Of a DNA stretch of 64,000 nt, positions 52,917-62,399 are shown one piece after another. The stretch is from an archaeon (GTDB taxonomy: Archaea > Thermoproteota > Nitrososphaeria > Nitrososphaerales > JACAEJ01). The notes beneath the pieces are model-generated. The model was not told where the DNA came from. It worked only from the letters and a program-made list of their open reading frames with translations, and did no database searches. Each line of letters starts with the position of its first letter. The first letter of the stretch is position 1. The translations under genes and the position numbers were made by a program. The stretch spans positions 1-64,000 of the forward strand of contig JACGUK010000005.1 of assembly GCA_024256265.1 (NCBI GenBank), given 5' to 3'.

Positions 52917-53666
52917 CTATTTAGAGATTCCCTTTATAACTGCAGATACTGTAATATTGATTACATGAATCAGTTTGCTGAATGGAAAGTATATCATGAA
53001 TATCTCTACAATCAAGAGGTGCATTGCAAAATAGGGATTAGAAGCACTAGCTATAAAGGGCCATGGATTAAAAGCAAGCATATTTACGAAATATGGTCTT
53101 ATTTCTTCAGATATTAAAACGTGAGCCTCTGGAATTAACCTCATAGTCATTCCGAAAATCCCTATGATAAGTAAAAGAACTAATAAGACGTAATCATCTA
53201 AAACTGAGATCGCTCTGACTTCTTTAACTACCATCCTTCTTAAGAGGAGAATTGTAAGACCTGTGATCATTATCACTCCAACTATTGAACCGCTTAGCCC
53301 AGAGAAGAATTCGATATCCTCTTGAGTCATATTGAATGCATTCCATATAGGGGTGAGTTCAGCGACTAGCCTTGAGTGGCCTATCAACATCCCTAGAATA
53401 GCTATGTGTGTAGGCCAAGTAACTAGCCATAACTTACGAGAACCTTTGTACACCTTTCTAAGAAAAAATATTTCCAAGATCAGTCCTTTAAAAAGGTTAA
53501 TTATCCTTTCTATAATGCTTGATTTTTTAGGATTAGCCAATTGTGACTTTTGGCCCGATTTAAGCCATATCGCTATTCTATAGATTAATCCACCAGTAAA
53601 TATTGTTGCTGCTATGTAGGGCATAATCCCCATAACTATTATGTAAAAAGCATCTTCTGCAGGCAT
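52917..53666 (-). CDS. hdrE: HdrE-like b-type cytochrome subunit
   Basis: The 249-residue membrane protein has about five to six helices and resembles the NarI/HdrE family (nitrate reductase gamma-like): IIVMGIMPYIAATIFTGGLI, WPTHIAILGMLIGHSRLVAE, and FAMHLLIVEIFMIYFPFSKL, with conserved His residues for haem in the second and last segments. It would anchor a heterodisulfide reductase to the membrane and exchange electrons with a quinone-like carrier (methanophenazine-type). It is divergent from the HdrD-like gene with 65 bases between starts. Confidence 0.8.
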   Translation of the reverse strand: MPAEDAFYIIVMGIMPYIAATIFTGGLIYRIAIWLKSGQKSQLANPKKSSIIERIINLFKGLILEIFFLRKVYKGSRKLWLVTWPTHIAILGMLIGHSRLVAELTPIWNAFNMTQEDIEFFSGLSGSIVGVIMITGLTILLLRRMVVKEVRAISVLDDYVLLVLLLIIGIFGMTMRLIPEAHVLISEEIRPYFVNMLAFNPWPFIASASNPYFAMHLLIVEIFMIYFPFSKLIHVINITVSAVIKGISK

Positions 53667-53731
53667 GCCCCTCCCGTTTGTCTAATCAAATGCTTTATAT
53701 TTAACAATTTGGTAACAATAATTGGGGAAAA

Positions 53732-54925
53732 TTGAAAATAGAAGCCAGAAATATCAGAAATATTTCACATGAGCTAAGACCCCTTCTGAGGATGCAATTG
53801 GATTCATGCACAAGATGTGGAAATTGTGTAAAATGGTGTCCTGCTGTCGAAGAACTAGGAGATTTGAATCTTTCTCCGGCAAAAAAGATAACTCTTCTAA
53901 GAAATGCTCCAAAATCAAATGTAAAGGAAGATTTTATCGAAGAAGCGAAGAGAGCTTTCTATTCTTGTACAGTATGTGGCGCTTGTAGCGCTGTCTGTGG
54001 CTCCTTGATAGATACTCCAGAGCTTTGGGAGGAGATAAGAACTGGGTTAGTAGAACAAGGGATAGGCCCTTATGGGAAACAAAAGGGTTTTTTGTCAAGA
54101 ATAAAATCAAAATATAATCCTTATGACGAGGATCCAAATGCAAGATTGAACTGGCTCCCTAAAGATGTAGAGGTTGCAAAAAAAGCAGACTTAGGTCTCT
54201 TTGTTGGATGTACCCAATCATATAGGCAGCAGAAATATGCCAGCCTCACAGCAAAATTGCTACAAAAACTAGGAATTAAGTTCACTTTACTTGGGAACGA
54301 TGAGTGGTGCTGTGGATCTCCTTTACTGAGGACAGGTCAAACAGAGATAATACGTGATTTAGTCAAGCATAATGTCGATGCCTTTAAAGAGAAGGAAGTG
54401 AAAAGGGTTATATACAGTTGTGCAGGATGTTTTCGCACTAGCCTTATCGATTGGCCTAAATATTATGAGATGCCTTTTGAAGTTATCCATATAACACAAT
54501 TTCTGGCTGAATTGGTCAATAGAAATTACTTTAAGCTCTATGCTAACAAATTAGCTCCTCTTGAAAAAGTTGTTACTTATCATGATCCATGCCATCTAGG
54601 CCGTCATATAGGAGGCAACATATATGATGCCCCTCGTATAATACTAAATGCAATTCCGAAACTCAAGTTAGTTGAAATGGAAAGGAGTAAAGAAATTGCA
54701 AGGTGTTGCGGAGCAGGAGGAGGGGTTAAAGCAGGACTGCCAGATTTAGCGCTAAAAATGTCTACTAAAAGACTAAAAGATGCAATTAGTACGGGAGCGC
54801 CTACCTTGGTTACTTCTTGCCCATTCTGCTTAACAAACTTCAGGGATGCATTAAATGAGGCAAAGATGGATTTAGAAATCTTAGATTTGACAGAGCTAAT
54901 AGCAAATCAATTAGGAATAACATGA
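53732..54925 (+). CDS. hdrD: HdrD-like heterodisulfide reductase catalytic subunit
   Basis: The 397-residue protein has two 4Fe-4S motifs, CTRCGNCVKWCPA (about 27-39) and CTVCGACSAVC (about 74-84), followed by two CCG domains: CCGSPLLRTGQ with CAGCFRTS, and DPCHLGRHIGG with RCCGAGGGVK and CPFC. This is the HdrC-HdrB fusion seen in HdrD, which reduces the CoM-S-S-CoB disulfide made by methyl-CoM reductase. The start is TTG at 53732. Together with the divergent HdrE-like gene it probably forms a membrane HdrDE complex. Related GlpC/lactate-utilisation iron-sulfur proteins are possible but the context favours Hdr. Confidence 0.82.
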   Translation: MKIEARNIRNISHELRPLLRMQLDSCTRCGNCVKWCPAVEELGDLNLSPAKKITLLRNAPKSNVKEDFIEEAKRAFYSCTVCGACSAVCGSLIDTPELWEEIRTGLVEQGIGPYGKQKGFLSRIKSKYNPYDEDPNARLNWLPKDVEVAKKADLGLFVGCTQSYRQQKYASLTAKLLQKLGIKFTLLGNDEWCCGSPLLRTGQTEIIRDLVKHNVDAFKEKEVKRVIYSCAGCFRTSLIDWPKYYEMPFEVIHITQFLAELVNRNYFKLYANKLAPLEKVVTYHDPCHLGRHIGGNIYDAPRIILNAIPKLKLVEMERSKEIARCCGAGGGVKAGLPDLALKMSTKRLKDAISTGAPTLVTSCPFCLTNFRDALNEAKMDLEILDLTELIANQLGIT

Positions 54926-54958
54926 AAGCCTAACTTAGTTGCTAGAACTTATATTTTC

Positions 54959-55213
54959 TTACATATCCTTTATCCTCTGACCAATGTAATCTATTAGAAG
55001 TTGCCTTGCTTTTTCAAGAGTTTCTTTATTTTTTGATTCAAACGCTAGAACTTTTACTTTTATAGTATTTTCTTCACCAGGTATATAAGTATATGCTTCT
55101 TTTTCCACAATATTTAGATTAAGCTCTTTAGCTATCTTCGTTATTATTGAAAATGGAACGCCAGGCAAGATGACTAGATGATAAACCTTTTTATCTTCTC
55201 GTTTATCGCTCAA
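54959..55213 (-). CDS. Small conserved-looking protein beside mcr, unrecognised
   Basis: The 84-residue protein has a beta-alpha-beta pattern (KVYHLVILPGVPFSIITKIA, then IKVKVLAFESKNKETLEKAR) that could be an ACT-like or ferredoxin-like fold. No cysteines in metal motifs. It lies between the HdrD-like gene and mcrB on the minus strand, with its upstream region shared with the mcr promoter. Possibly a regulator or a methanogenesis accessory protein; unproven. Confidence 0.5.
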   Translation of the reverse strand: MSDKREDKKVYHLVILPGVPFSIITKIAKELNLNIVEKEAYTYIPGEENTIKVKVLAFESKNKETLEKARQLLIDYIGQRIKDM

Positions 55214-55278
55214 TTTTATTTCTGGGTAAATAGTAAAGTTTATCTTTGTTAATAATATTTACTAAGTGGCGAAAAAAT

Positions 55279-56610
55279 ATGCCAAAATATTCAGACAGAG
55301 TAGATATTTACGATGATAGAGGCAAAATAGTTGAGAGGAACGTTCCAATTGAGGCGTTATCGCCTTTAATGAATCCTGCAATAAAGAAGATAATGAATCT
55401 AATAGAGAGAAGTGCTGTAGTGAGGTTAGATGCTTTACAAAAGGCACTGGAGACAGGAGAAGTCGGCGGCGAGCACTGTTCCATTCCTGGAAGAGAAATC
55501 AAATTGCCCATACTTGAGAATGTGGATGCATTAGTCGATTTATTAGAGAAGTACATAAGAGTAAAGCCTGGGGATGATACTGAGATAACTAAGATCCAAG
55601 CAGGTAAGCAACTTCTTGTTAAGATCCCAACCTTAAGAATTGAATCAGGCGTAGAGTATACCGGTGCCTTTACTGCTACTGCTGCTGCTTTGTGTCAAGC
55701 ATTAGTTGATGTCTTCAAGTTGAATATATGGGATGCAGATATAGTTCACGCAGCCGTATGGGGAAGGTATCCTCAGTCAGTTAATCCTATGGGAGCTTAT
55801 GTATCTACCCTTTTGTCAGTGCCCCAAATGAATGAAGGAATGGGTTATGCCCTCAGAAATATACCTTGCGCCCACATCGCTTTAATTACTAGGAAGAATG
55901 CTCTGAATGCAGCTGCATTATCATCCATACTTGAGCAAACAGCCATGTTCGAAATGGGAGATGCTATAGGTTCGTTTGAGAGATTTCATCTGCTAGGCCT
56001 AGCCTACCAAGGCCTTAACGCAGATAATTTGGTCTATGATCTTGTGAGAGAGAATGGAAAGACTGGTACAGTTGGAACTGTAGTCGGCAGTACAGTCAAA
56101 AGAGCTATAGAAGATAATTTGGTAAGACCTTTAGAGAAACGTGAAGAATACGTGGTTTATACAACAGATGACATGCCCAAATGGAATTCTTACACTTGTG
56201 CAGGTATGCTAGCCGCCACTATGATATCATCAGGTTCTGCTAGGGCTATGCAACATGCACCTTCTGTTATGTTGTACTTCACAGACCTTATAGAACATGA
56301 GACAGGTCTACCTGGACCAGACTTTGGCAGAATAGGTATGACGTCAATTGAGATGTCATTCTTTAGTCATTCAATTTATGGAGGAGGAAATCCAGCAGTT
56401 TTCCATGGCAACCACATCGTAACAAGACACAGTAAAGGATTTGCCATTCCCTGCATAGCCGCAGCCGTTGCTCTAGATGCTGGAACTGTCTATTATACAC
56501 CTGAGAAGATAAGTGGAATGGTCGGAGAAATCTTAAGCGAAATCCCAGAATTAAGAGAGCCACTAAAGTACGTCGCTGAAGCTACCGCAATGATCAAAGG
56601 AAAAATCTAA
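55279..56610 (+). CDS. mcrB: Methyl-coenzyme M reductase subunit beta
   Basis: From an ATG at 55279 this 443-residue protein begins MPKYSDRVDIYDDRGKIVER, the typical McrB start; the longer frame from 55246 lacks homology. It has TMISSGSARAMQHAPSVMLY, GPDFGRIGMTSIEMSFFSH, and GGGNPAVFHGNHIVTRHSKG, conserved parts around the F430 and coenzyme B channel. It forms the alpha2beta2gamma2 enzyme that releases methane. First gene of mcrBDGA. Confidence 0.97.
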   Translation: MPKYSDRVDIYDDRGKIVERNVPIEALSPLMNPAIKKIMNLIERSAVVRLDALQKALETGEVGGEHCSIPGREIKLPILENVDALVDLLEKYIRVKPGDDTEITKIQAGKQLLVKIPTLRIESGVEYTGAFTATAAALCQALVDVFKLNIWDADIVHAAVWGRYPQSVNPMGAYVSTLLSVPQMNEGMGYALRNIPCAHIALITRKNALNAAALSSILEQTAMFEMGDAIGSFERFHLLGLAYQGLNADNLVYDLVRENGKTGTVGTVVGSTVKRAIEDNLVRPLEKREEYVVYTTDDMPKWNSYTCAGMLAATMISSGSARAMQHAPSVMLYFTDLIEHETGLPGPDFGRIGMTSIEMSFFSHSIYGGGNPAVFHGNHIVTRHSKGFAIPCIAAAVALDAGTVYYTPEKISGMVGEILSEIPELREPLKYVAEATAMIKGKI

Positions 56611-56646
56611 ATTCTCCATACAATATTATTTATCTAAGGTAATAGA

Positions 56647-57042
56647 ATGGAAATAGAGATATTCCCCAAGAGGTTACTCTCGTCAGATACTCTAGAGGAG
56701 CTTCTGAATTCTATCGTTCAGCTTAGAATGTGTAAAAGCGTGATTTTACAAGGACCAAGGCTTCCTAAACATGCTATAAATGCAGAGACTGGATATGAAG
56801 ACTTGAGAAGAATTAAATTTGGTGATAGAGAAATAGAGTTAGAGGTGAAAGTTGGTCGAATAATAATCCAGCCGATTGAGGGTGTTGATTTGCAGGATTT
56901 CTTGAATAAATTAAAGGAAATATGTAACAAGATATTGCCCTTTGGATTCTTTATAAAAACGGGGCAATTTACGAAGATACGCCCAACAATAAGTGATTCA
57001 ATAAAAGAGAGCCTTAAAATTAGTAATGTTTATAAATTCTAG
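56647..57042 (+). CDS. mcrD: Methyl-coenzyme M reductase operon protein D
   Basis: The 131-residue protein has the McrD pattern IEIFPKRLLSSDTLEELLNS, VILQGPRLP and KVGRIIIQPIEGVDL. McrD is associated with assembly/maturation of the reductase. A weak RBS (AAGGTAATAG) precedes the ATG. It lies between mcrB and mcrG; there is no mcrC between it and mcrG. Confidence 0.92.
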   Translation: MEIEIFPKRLLSSDTLEELLNSIVQLRMCKSVILQGPRLPKHAINAETGYEDLRRIKFGDREIELEVKVGRIIIQPIEGVDLQDFLNKLKEICNKILPFGFFIKTGQFTKIRPTISDSIKESLKISNVYKF

Positions 57043-57071
57043 TTCTACCTCTTTAATGGGGTAAAAAGTAT

Positions 57072-57848
57072 ATGAGCATATATACACCTCAATTCTATCC
57101 AGGCACAACTCAATCAGCTATTAACAGAAAAAAATACATGGACCCAAGTTATACATGGGAGAAACTAAGAAGTGTAAGTGATGAGGATGTCGTTCTTGTT
57201 TTAGGACATAGGAAACCTGGCGAAGCTTACAAAACGGTTCATCCACCGTTAGAAGAAATGAAGGAACCTGATTGCCCAATCAGAAAATTAGTAGAGCCTA
57301 CTCCCGGAGCAAAAGCAGGAGATAGAATCAGATTTGTCCAATTTACAGATTCGGTTTACTTTTCACCTATGGCACCATACGTAAGAACATGGGCAGTAAA
57401 TTGGAGGTATAGAGGAGTTGATCCAGGAGTTCTATCTGGAAGAAACCCAATTGAAGGAAGAGAAAGGGACATAGAAAAGGTAACAAAAGATTTGATTGAG
57501 ACTGAGGTATTTGATCCTGCTCGTACCGCTTGTAGAGGATATACAGTCCATGGACATGCACTAAGGCTTGATGAAAATGGATTGATGTTTGACGCTATAA
57601 GGAGGTATATGTTCAACAAGGAAAAGGGAGCCGTCGTGTATGTTAAGAATCAGCTAGGAGCCCCGTTGGATAAGCCTGTAGAAATCGGAAAACCACTGCC
57701 TGAAAAGGAATTGAAGAAGAGAACAGTTCAGTTCAGAGCAGACCACATTAAGTTAACTGAAGACAAAGATTTGTTAGACTTCGTTCACAGAATATTTGAA
57801 CTAAGGGCAAGGTCTGGTTTTAATCCAGAAGGAGTTAAGGGTTATTAA
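57072..57848 (+). CDS. mcrG: Methyl-coenzyme M reductase subunit gamma
   Basis: The 258-residue protein has YTPQFYPGTTQSAINRKKYM at the start, DEDVVLVLGHRKPGEAYKTV, HPPLEEMKEP and DRIRFVQFTDSVYFSPMAPY, all typical of McrG, and ends with RSGFNPEGVKGY. Normal length. The stop is 14 bases before the mcrA start. Confidence 0.97.
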   Translation: MSIYTPQFYPGTTQSAINRKKYMDPSYTWEKLRSVSDEDVVLVLGHRKPGEAYKTVHPPLEEMKEPDCPIRKLVEPTPGAKAGDRIRFVQFTDSVYFSPMAPYVRTWAVNWRYRGVDPGVLSGRNPIEGRERDIEKVTKDLIETEVFDPARTACRGYTVHGHALRLDENGLMFDAIRRYMFNKEKGAVVYVKNQLGAPLDKPVEIGKPLPEKELKKRTVQFRADHIKLTEDKDLLDFVHRIFELRARSGFNPEGVKGY

Positions 57849-57861
57849 GAGGTGATATGAA

Positions 57862-59535
57862 TTGTCTAAAAAAGAAAAACTATTCATTAAGGCTTTAAGA
57901 AAGAAGTTTAAGGAAGCTCCTGAAGAAAAATATACAACTTTCTATACTCTAGGTGGTTGGGCACAAGATTCAAGAAAAAGGGAGTTCAAGGAGATAGCAG
58001 ACAAGATCGCTAAGGAAAGAGGCATACCATTCTATAATCCAAGTTTCGGTGCCAGTGGTATGGGCTTAGGCCAGAGAGTAATCATGCCTTACCTAATTTC
58101 AGGAACTGACGTTTATGGAATGCCTGAAGACATCCACTTTATAAACAATGCAGCAATGCACCAGGTTTGGGATGATATCAGAAGAACCGTTATAGTTGGT
58201 CTTGATGCTGCCCACACGATTTTAACAAAAAGGCTAGGAAAAGAAATCACTCCTGAGACAATTAATCATTATCTTGAGATACTGAATCATGCTCTTCCAG
58301 GGGGTGCTGTTGTACAGGAACACATGGTAGAGATTCACCCAGCCTTAGTCTCAGACTGTTACGTTAAGGTCTTCACAGGAGACGATGAACTAGCCGATAG
58401 AATCGATGAGAGGTTCTTGATAAATATAAACAAGCTTTTCCCATCTGATCAAGCCGAGAAGCTGAAAAAAGCGATTGGACCTAGAACTTACCAAGTCCTA
58501 AGGATGCCTACGATAGTCGGTCACCTTTGTGATGGAGGAACGATGGCTAGATGGGCAGCTATGCAGATTTCTATGTCTATGATATCCGCATACAAGCTTA
58601 TGGCTGGAGAAGCGGCGGTAGGTGAGTTTGCATTCGCAGCAAAGCACGCTGAACTTGTTGAGATGGCAACCTTGACACCTTGGAGAAGAGCCAGAGGGCC
58701 TAATGAGCCCGGAGGTATTCCATTCGGTTTCTTAGCAGATATGGTTCAGACGAATAGAGAGAAACCAGATGATCCAGTAATTTGCTCCTTAGAAACACTG
58801 GCTGCTGGTTCAGTCATATATGATCAATACTGGTTTGGTAGCTACATGTCTGGAGGTGTTGGTTTCACTCAATACGCATCAGCTGTCTACACAGACAACA
58901 TATTGGATGATTACGCCTATGCTACAGCTGACTATGTAAAGAAGAAGTACGGTGGCTTTTCAAAGGCTAAACCTTCAATGGAAGTTATAAAGGATATAGC
59001 TACTTTTGCGACTGATTATGGATTATCACAATATGAGAACTTTCCAACTGTAATGGAGACTCACTTTGGAGGCTCACAGAGAGCTTCTGTATTAGCAGCG
59101 GCATCAGGAATAGGAGGATCAGTTGCTACTGGAGTTGCACAAGTTGGCATGGGAGCTTGGTATCTGAGCATGCTTCTACACAAGGAATCGTTAGGCAGAC
59201 TAGGCTTCTACGGTTACGATGCACAAGATCAAGCTGGGCCATGCAACCTTTGGTCATGGAGAAGTGATGAAGGCTTGCCAGTCGAGTTGAGAGGGGTGAA
59301 CTATCCTAACTATGCTATGAATGTTGGACACGCAGGTGAGTATGCAGGAATAGTGGCAGCAGCACACATGGCTAGGGGAGATTCTTGGTGTGTTAACCCC
59401 TTGATAAAAGTTGCATTCGCTGACCCGAGCCTCAAATTCGATTGGTTGCATCCAAGACGATGCTTCGCCAAAGGAGTATTAAGAGAGTACATTCCCGCAG
59501 GTATAAGAGACGTAATCCTACCTTCTCTGCGCTAA
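57862..59535 (+). CDS. mcrA: Methyl-coenzyme M reductase subunit alpha
   Basis: This 557-residue catalytic subunit starts with TTG (57862) behind an AGAGGTGA Shine-Dalgarno motif. It contains the modified-His/Arg region [20 protein letters not shown], the active-site Tyr region [20 protein letters not shown], and [20 protein letters not shown] followed by [18 protein letters not shown], which hold the thioglycine and methyl-Cys positions. The GGVGFTQYA motif is that of methane-type rather than divergent alkane-type enzymes. It binds F430 with the other subunits. Confidence 0.98.
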   Translation: MSKKEKLFIKALRKKFKEAPEEKYTTFYTLGGWAQDSRKREFKEIADKIAKERGIPFYNPSFGASGMGLGQRVIMPYLISGTDVYGMPEDIHFINNAAMHQVWDDIRRTVIVGLDAAHTILTKRLGKEITPETINHYLEILNHALPGGAVVQEHMVEIHPALVSDCYVKVFTGDDELADRIDERFLININKLFPSDQAEKLKKAIGPRTYQVLRMPTIVGHLCDGGTMARWAAMQISMSMISAYKLMAGEAAVGEFAFAAKHAELVEMATLTPWRRARGPNEPGGIPFGFLADMVQTNREKPDDPVICSLETLAAGSVIYDQYWFGSYMSGGVGFTQYASAVYTDNILDDYAYATADYVKKKYGGFSKAKPSMEVIKDIATFATDYGLSQYENFPTVMETHFGGSQRASVLAAASGIGGSVATGVAQVGMGAWYLSMLLHKESLGRLGFYGYDAQDQAGPCNLWSWRSDEGLPVELRGVNYPNYAMNVGHAGEYAGIVAAAHMARGDSWCVNPLIKVAFADPSLKFDWLHPRRCFAKGVLREYIPAGIRDVILPSLR

Positions 59536-59620
59536 GCCATTCCCACCTACTTTTTAATATCTCTCTAGATATAATATAAACTCTTATATATTATCCTTAT
59601 TCTAATTACCATAGATAGCA

Positions 59621-59884
59621 ATGTTAGCAATAGGCATGTTTGTTAGATATACACACACAGGCACTATTGGTAAAGTGATAGATATCAAAGAGTTTGACGG
59701 AAAGACTTGGGCTCAACTTGATAATGAATTATATTACGACATAGATCATCTCGAACCTATTTCTGAGTTTGAGTTTCTAGAGATTAGAGCGAAAGAAACC
59801 AGTAAGAAGATGGATGAAAGGTTAAAGAAACTATTGGAAAAAGAAGAAATTGAGTTCAAAGAGGACCTTTGTGGAGCTGGTTAA
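59621..59884 (+). CDS. DUF2098-like methanogen protein
   Basis: The 87-residue protein starts MLAIGMFVRYTHTGTIGKVI then DGKTWAQLDNELYYDIDHLE, matching my memory of DUF2098, a short family present in methanogens, with a beta-barrel-like N-terminal half and a charged helical tail (KKMDERLKKLLEKEEIEFKE). It is downstream of mcrA and separated by 85 bases with its own AT-rich promoter-like region. Function unknown. Confidence 0.7.
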   Translation: MLAIGMFVRYTHTGTIGKVIDIKEFDGKTWAQLDNELYYDIDHLEPISEFEFLEIRAKETSKKMDERLKKLLEKEEIEFKEDLCGAG

Positions 59885-59891
59885 ACAGAAT

Positions 59892-60212
59892 ATGAATGAG
59901 GACGTAATTACTACTTTAGGATATGCTAAAAGAAAAATGAGAGAGTATAAGAGACTTTTATCGATAGATGCTGCTTTGAGATACTCTTCTGAAATAGAAG
60001 AGGAGAAATTAATGAATTCAAGTGAGCATCTAATAAAGGAACTAGAAGCTTATCTTAAAAATAACCCTGAGAAAGCTGGATCAGAGAGTAACTTGCCAGA
60101 AGAAATCATTCATAAAGTCAATGAATTGAAAAAGAACTTAGAAAAGATCTCAAGTAATTTAGCAAAGTTATCTCTTTCTATTTCAAGACCTGAGGATTCA
60201 TACTTAGAATAA
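59892..60212 (+). CDS. Helical protein downstream of DUF2098-like gene
   Basis: Start chosen as the ATG at 59892, eight bases after the previous stop, because the longer frame (TTG at 59850) overlaps that gene. The 106-residue product is helical: NEDVITTLGYAKRKMREYKR, EEEKLMNSSEHLIKELEAYL, KKNLEKISSNLAKLSLSISR. No known family. Operon position suggests a link to the methanogenesis genes. Confidence 0.55.
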   Translation: MNEDVITTLGYAKRKMREYKRLLSIDAALRYSSEIEEEKLMNSSEHLIKELEAYLKNNPEKAGSESNLPEEIIHKVNELKKNLEKISSNLAKLSLSISRPEDSYLE

Positions 60213-60216
60213 AGTT

Positions 60217-61155
60217 TTAAGGTTTCCCGAATATTGATTCTTTTTCCAAATCCAAGAATATCTCATGTTCGCCTAAATATTCGACTTTTATTTGCCTTTC
60301 TTTAACTATTTCACCAACTACTTTTGCTTCATACCCGCTTTCTCTAAGTATTTCGATACATTCTTTTGGCTTACTAGTTGTTATTATAAAACCAAAAGAT
60401 GGATAGCAAGTTAACCATTTCTCTAATTCAACATTGGCAGGCTTTGGAATATCTTCTATTTTTACTACAGCACCCAAAAGGCTAGATTCACAAAGCATTG
60501 CCAGCGATCCTAATATTCCTGGAGCACTTATATCCCTTGTAGCATTGGCAAACTTTTTCTTTGCAATTTGGATAATTGCATTTATTCTTTTAAATACCTC
60601 TTCTTTATTGAGTTTTCGAATGCTGTCGAAGGTTCTAACCCACCCGTTTGTGCCGAATTCTCCATTTGTATCAATGCCAATTACTATCTTATCATTAATC
60701 TTGGCAGTACTGCTTGGAATTATCTCTTTAGCTACACCTATTAACGTTCCACTCACACTTTCAAAGTTGGCATCAGGATGGGCGTGCATCTTCAAGATCA
60801 TCAAGCCATAAATGTCTATGGCTTTTTTTATTCCCTTAGTAAGCTTGAGTCTTATTTCATGATTTTTTGATGCAATAACTCCAGCAAAACCAACTGGCTT
60901 TGCACCTTTAGCCACTATATCGTTAACATTTGCTAGTACTGAATAGAAGCCTGCTCTCAAAGGATCTGCTTTCACCAGATCTTCAGTTATTCCATCAGCT
61001 GAGACAACGATGAATTCATCGTTACTTACTTTAAACCATCCAGCATCATCGTATTTACATTCAGTCGTAAAAATGTTGGCAAGGACTCTTATACAAGACT
61101 TCCGTGTTAAACCTTTATAATGCTTCAAAGCATCGATCAATTTCCTACTGCTCAT
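60217..61155 (-). CDS. mmp2: Methanogenesis marker protein 2 (AIR synthase-like)
   Basis: The 312-residue protein belongs to the PurM/ThiL/HypE fold: VVSADGITEDLVKADPLRAG (metal-ATP site), SVLANVNDIVAKGAKPVGF, and a C-terminal AIRS domain with GILGSLAMLCESSLLGAVVK. AIR-synthase-like proteins use ATP to activate a carbonyl or thio-carboxyl group. This size and layout match Mmp2 of methanogens, whose function is unproven. It is transcribed towards the DUF2098 operon. Confidence 0.8.
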   Translation of the reverse strand: MSSRKLIDALKHYKGLTRKSCIRVLANIFTTECKYDDAGWFKVSNDEFIVVSADGITEDLVKADPLRAGFYSVLANVNDIVAKGAKPVGFAGVIASKNHEIRLKLTKGIKKAIDIYGLMILKMHAHPDANFESVSGTLIGVAKEIIPSSTAKINDKIVIGIDTNGEFGTNGWVRTFDSIRKLNKEEVFKRINAIIQIAKKKFANATRDISAPGILGSLAMLCESSLLGAVVKIEDIPKPANVELEKWLTCYPSFGFIITTSKPKECIEILRESGYEAKVVGEIVKERQIKVEYLGEHEIFLDLEKESIFGKP

Positions 61156-61237
61156 TTCTATTTGGACAGTATTATGATCTGTTTAATTAAAGTTTATTTG
61201 GTTCAAATTAGATAAATTTGTTGAGGTTGTAACAAGG

Positions 61238-61375
61238 ATGGAATATGCTGAATATGCTAAAAAATTGACTGTAGGGACATTGGAGAAGATGAAGAAGCCA
61301 TTAGAAGATTCTAAAGCCAAGAAAGGGTTTTATGAATTTTATCCGGAGAAGAAATCAACTACTATACAATCATGA
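61238..61375 (+). CDS. Small 45-residue protein upstream of mmp11
   Basis: An ATG at 61238 opens a 45-codon frame: MEYAEYAKKLTVGTLEKMKK then PLEDSKAKKGFYEFYPEKKS, ending at 61375. It is lysine-rich and ends before a promoter-like TTATTAACTGG region. It resembles no family I know. It lies between the divergent mmp2 and mmp11, and could be a small cofactor-associated protein or a chance frame. Confidence 0.35.
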   Translation: MEYAEYAKKLTVGTLEKMKKPLEDSKAKKGFYEFYPEKKSTTIQS

Positions 61376-61445
61376 TCTTTAATACAGTTACTGTACGATA
61401 TATAGTTTATTAACTGGAAAAATTTGGCTTATTTAGGTAATTACC

Positions 61446-62399
61446 TTGGAGAAACTTAATCGAACAGATCTTCTAGAGAAGTTCTCCAGTTCAACTTGGA
61501 TTTCCCCATATGAGAGAATAGTGGCGATGGTCGATCCAGAGGCAGGCTTATTAGAAATACACGAATTTCATGCTAGAGGCAAATGTATAGGAGGCTCGGC
61601 TTGGGAGATTTATCACTACCCAAGGGTTAGTAGTCTTGTCATGAATGCTAAAAGGGAAGGAGCTAGGAATATCTTTCTGGTTAAGCTAGGAGAATGTAAG
61701 TTGAGTCTTGTTCCAGGAATAGCTGGTGCGGGGATAGAAAAGGCAACCTTTTCCGAAGATGAGATTCGAATAACTTATGCTGGTTTGGCAGGAGGTGGCA
61801 TAGCAGCAACTATATGTCGCGGTATGGCAGAAAATGTGAAGGGAATAGAGATTTATGAGAGAGGTGGAGGAAGTCAACTTGGCAGAGCGACACTCATACT
61901 CCCTGTGAGAAAGAAAGTTATTTTAGGTGTAGATGATACTGATGAGCCTGGTAACGGAGCCACTTGGGGACTTATCAATGAATTATCTTACTCTATGGAA
62001 AAAGAAGGGTTGGCTAGCTATCTAGGACATGTAATAGTTCAACTCTACACCAAGAACCCTTACAAAACGACAAACTGTGTCAGTATAGCTACAACATTTG
62101 CCGTTGACCCGAAATATGAAAATCATCTTATTGAAACATTCCGAGACTGTTTGAAGAAGAGCACATACTCAGAACATACAGGCATGGCAGTTTATAGAGG
62201 GATCGATCCTCCTGAGCTTGTGAGAGATTTTTCAGTAAGAGCGAAGAAAGAATTATTAGAGTTAGCTGACGCTGAGAAGGTAGCAGTTGCCGGCAAGGTC
62301 GACTTAATTCCAATAACTGGACAGCGTGGTCTAATAGGTGCCTTGGCAGCGATAGGGTTTGCAAACGATCCAGATGAAGCAGTGAAAGTTTACGCATGA
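61446..62399 (+). CDS. mmp11: Methanogenesis marker protein 11
   Basis: The 317-residue protein carries GVDDTDEPGNGATWGLINEL (about 159-178) and NPYKTTNCVSIATTFAVDPK, features I associate with Mmp11 and with the tiaS-like (DUF1743) DDT motif fold. The N-terminal half has SSTWISPYERIVAMVDPEAG and ISGxGGGI-type glycine runs (YAGLAGGGIAATICRG). The exact reaction is unknown; ATP-dependent chemistry is suggested by the fold. It ends with a four-base overlap with the radical SAM gene, so the two are coupled. Confidence 0.78.
   Translation: MEKLNRTDLLEKFSSSTWISPYERIVAMVDPEAGLLEIHEFHARGKCIGGSAWEIYHYPRVSSLVMNAKREGARNIFLVKLGECKLSLVPGIAGAGIEKATFSEDEIRITYAGLAGGGIAATICRGMAENVKGIEIYERGGGSQLGRATLILPVRKKVILGVDDTDEPGNGATWGLINELSYSMEKEGLASYLGHVIVQLYTKNPYKTTNCVSIATTFAVDPKYENHLIETFRDCLKKSTYSEHTGMAVYRGIDPPELVRDFSVRAKKELLELADAEKVAVAGKVDLIPITGQRGLIGALAAIGFANDPDEAVKVYA

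Noticed and set aside
55246..55278. Eleven extra N-terminal codons for McrB
   Set aside because: McrB homologs begin at the MPKY residue; the extra residues are unlike the family.
59850..59891. TTG start for the helical protein after the DUF2098-like gene
   Set aside because: It would overlap the upstream gene by 35 bases; the ATG at 59892 lies just behind the upstream stop and keeps the whole helical region.
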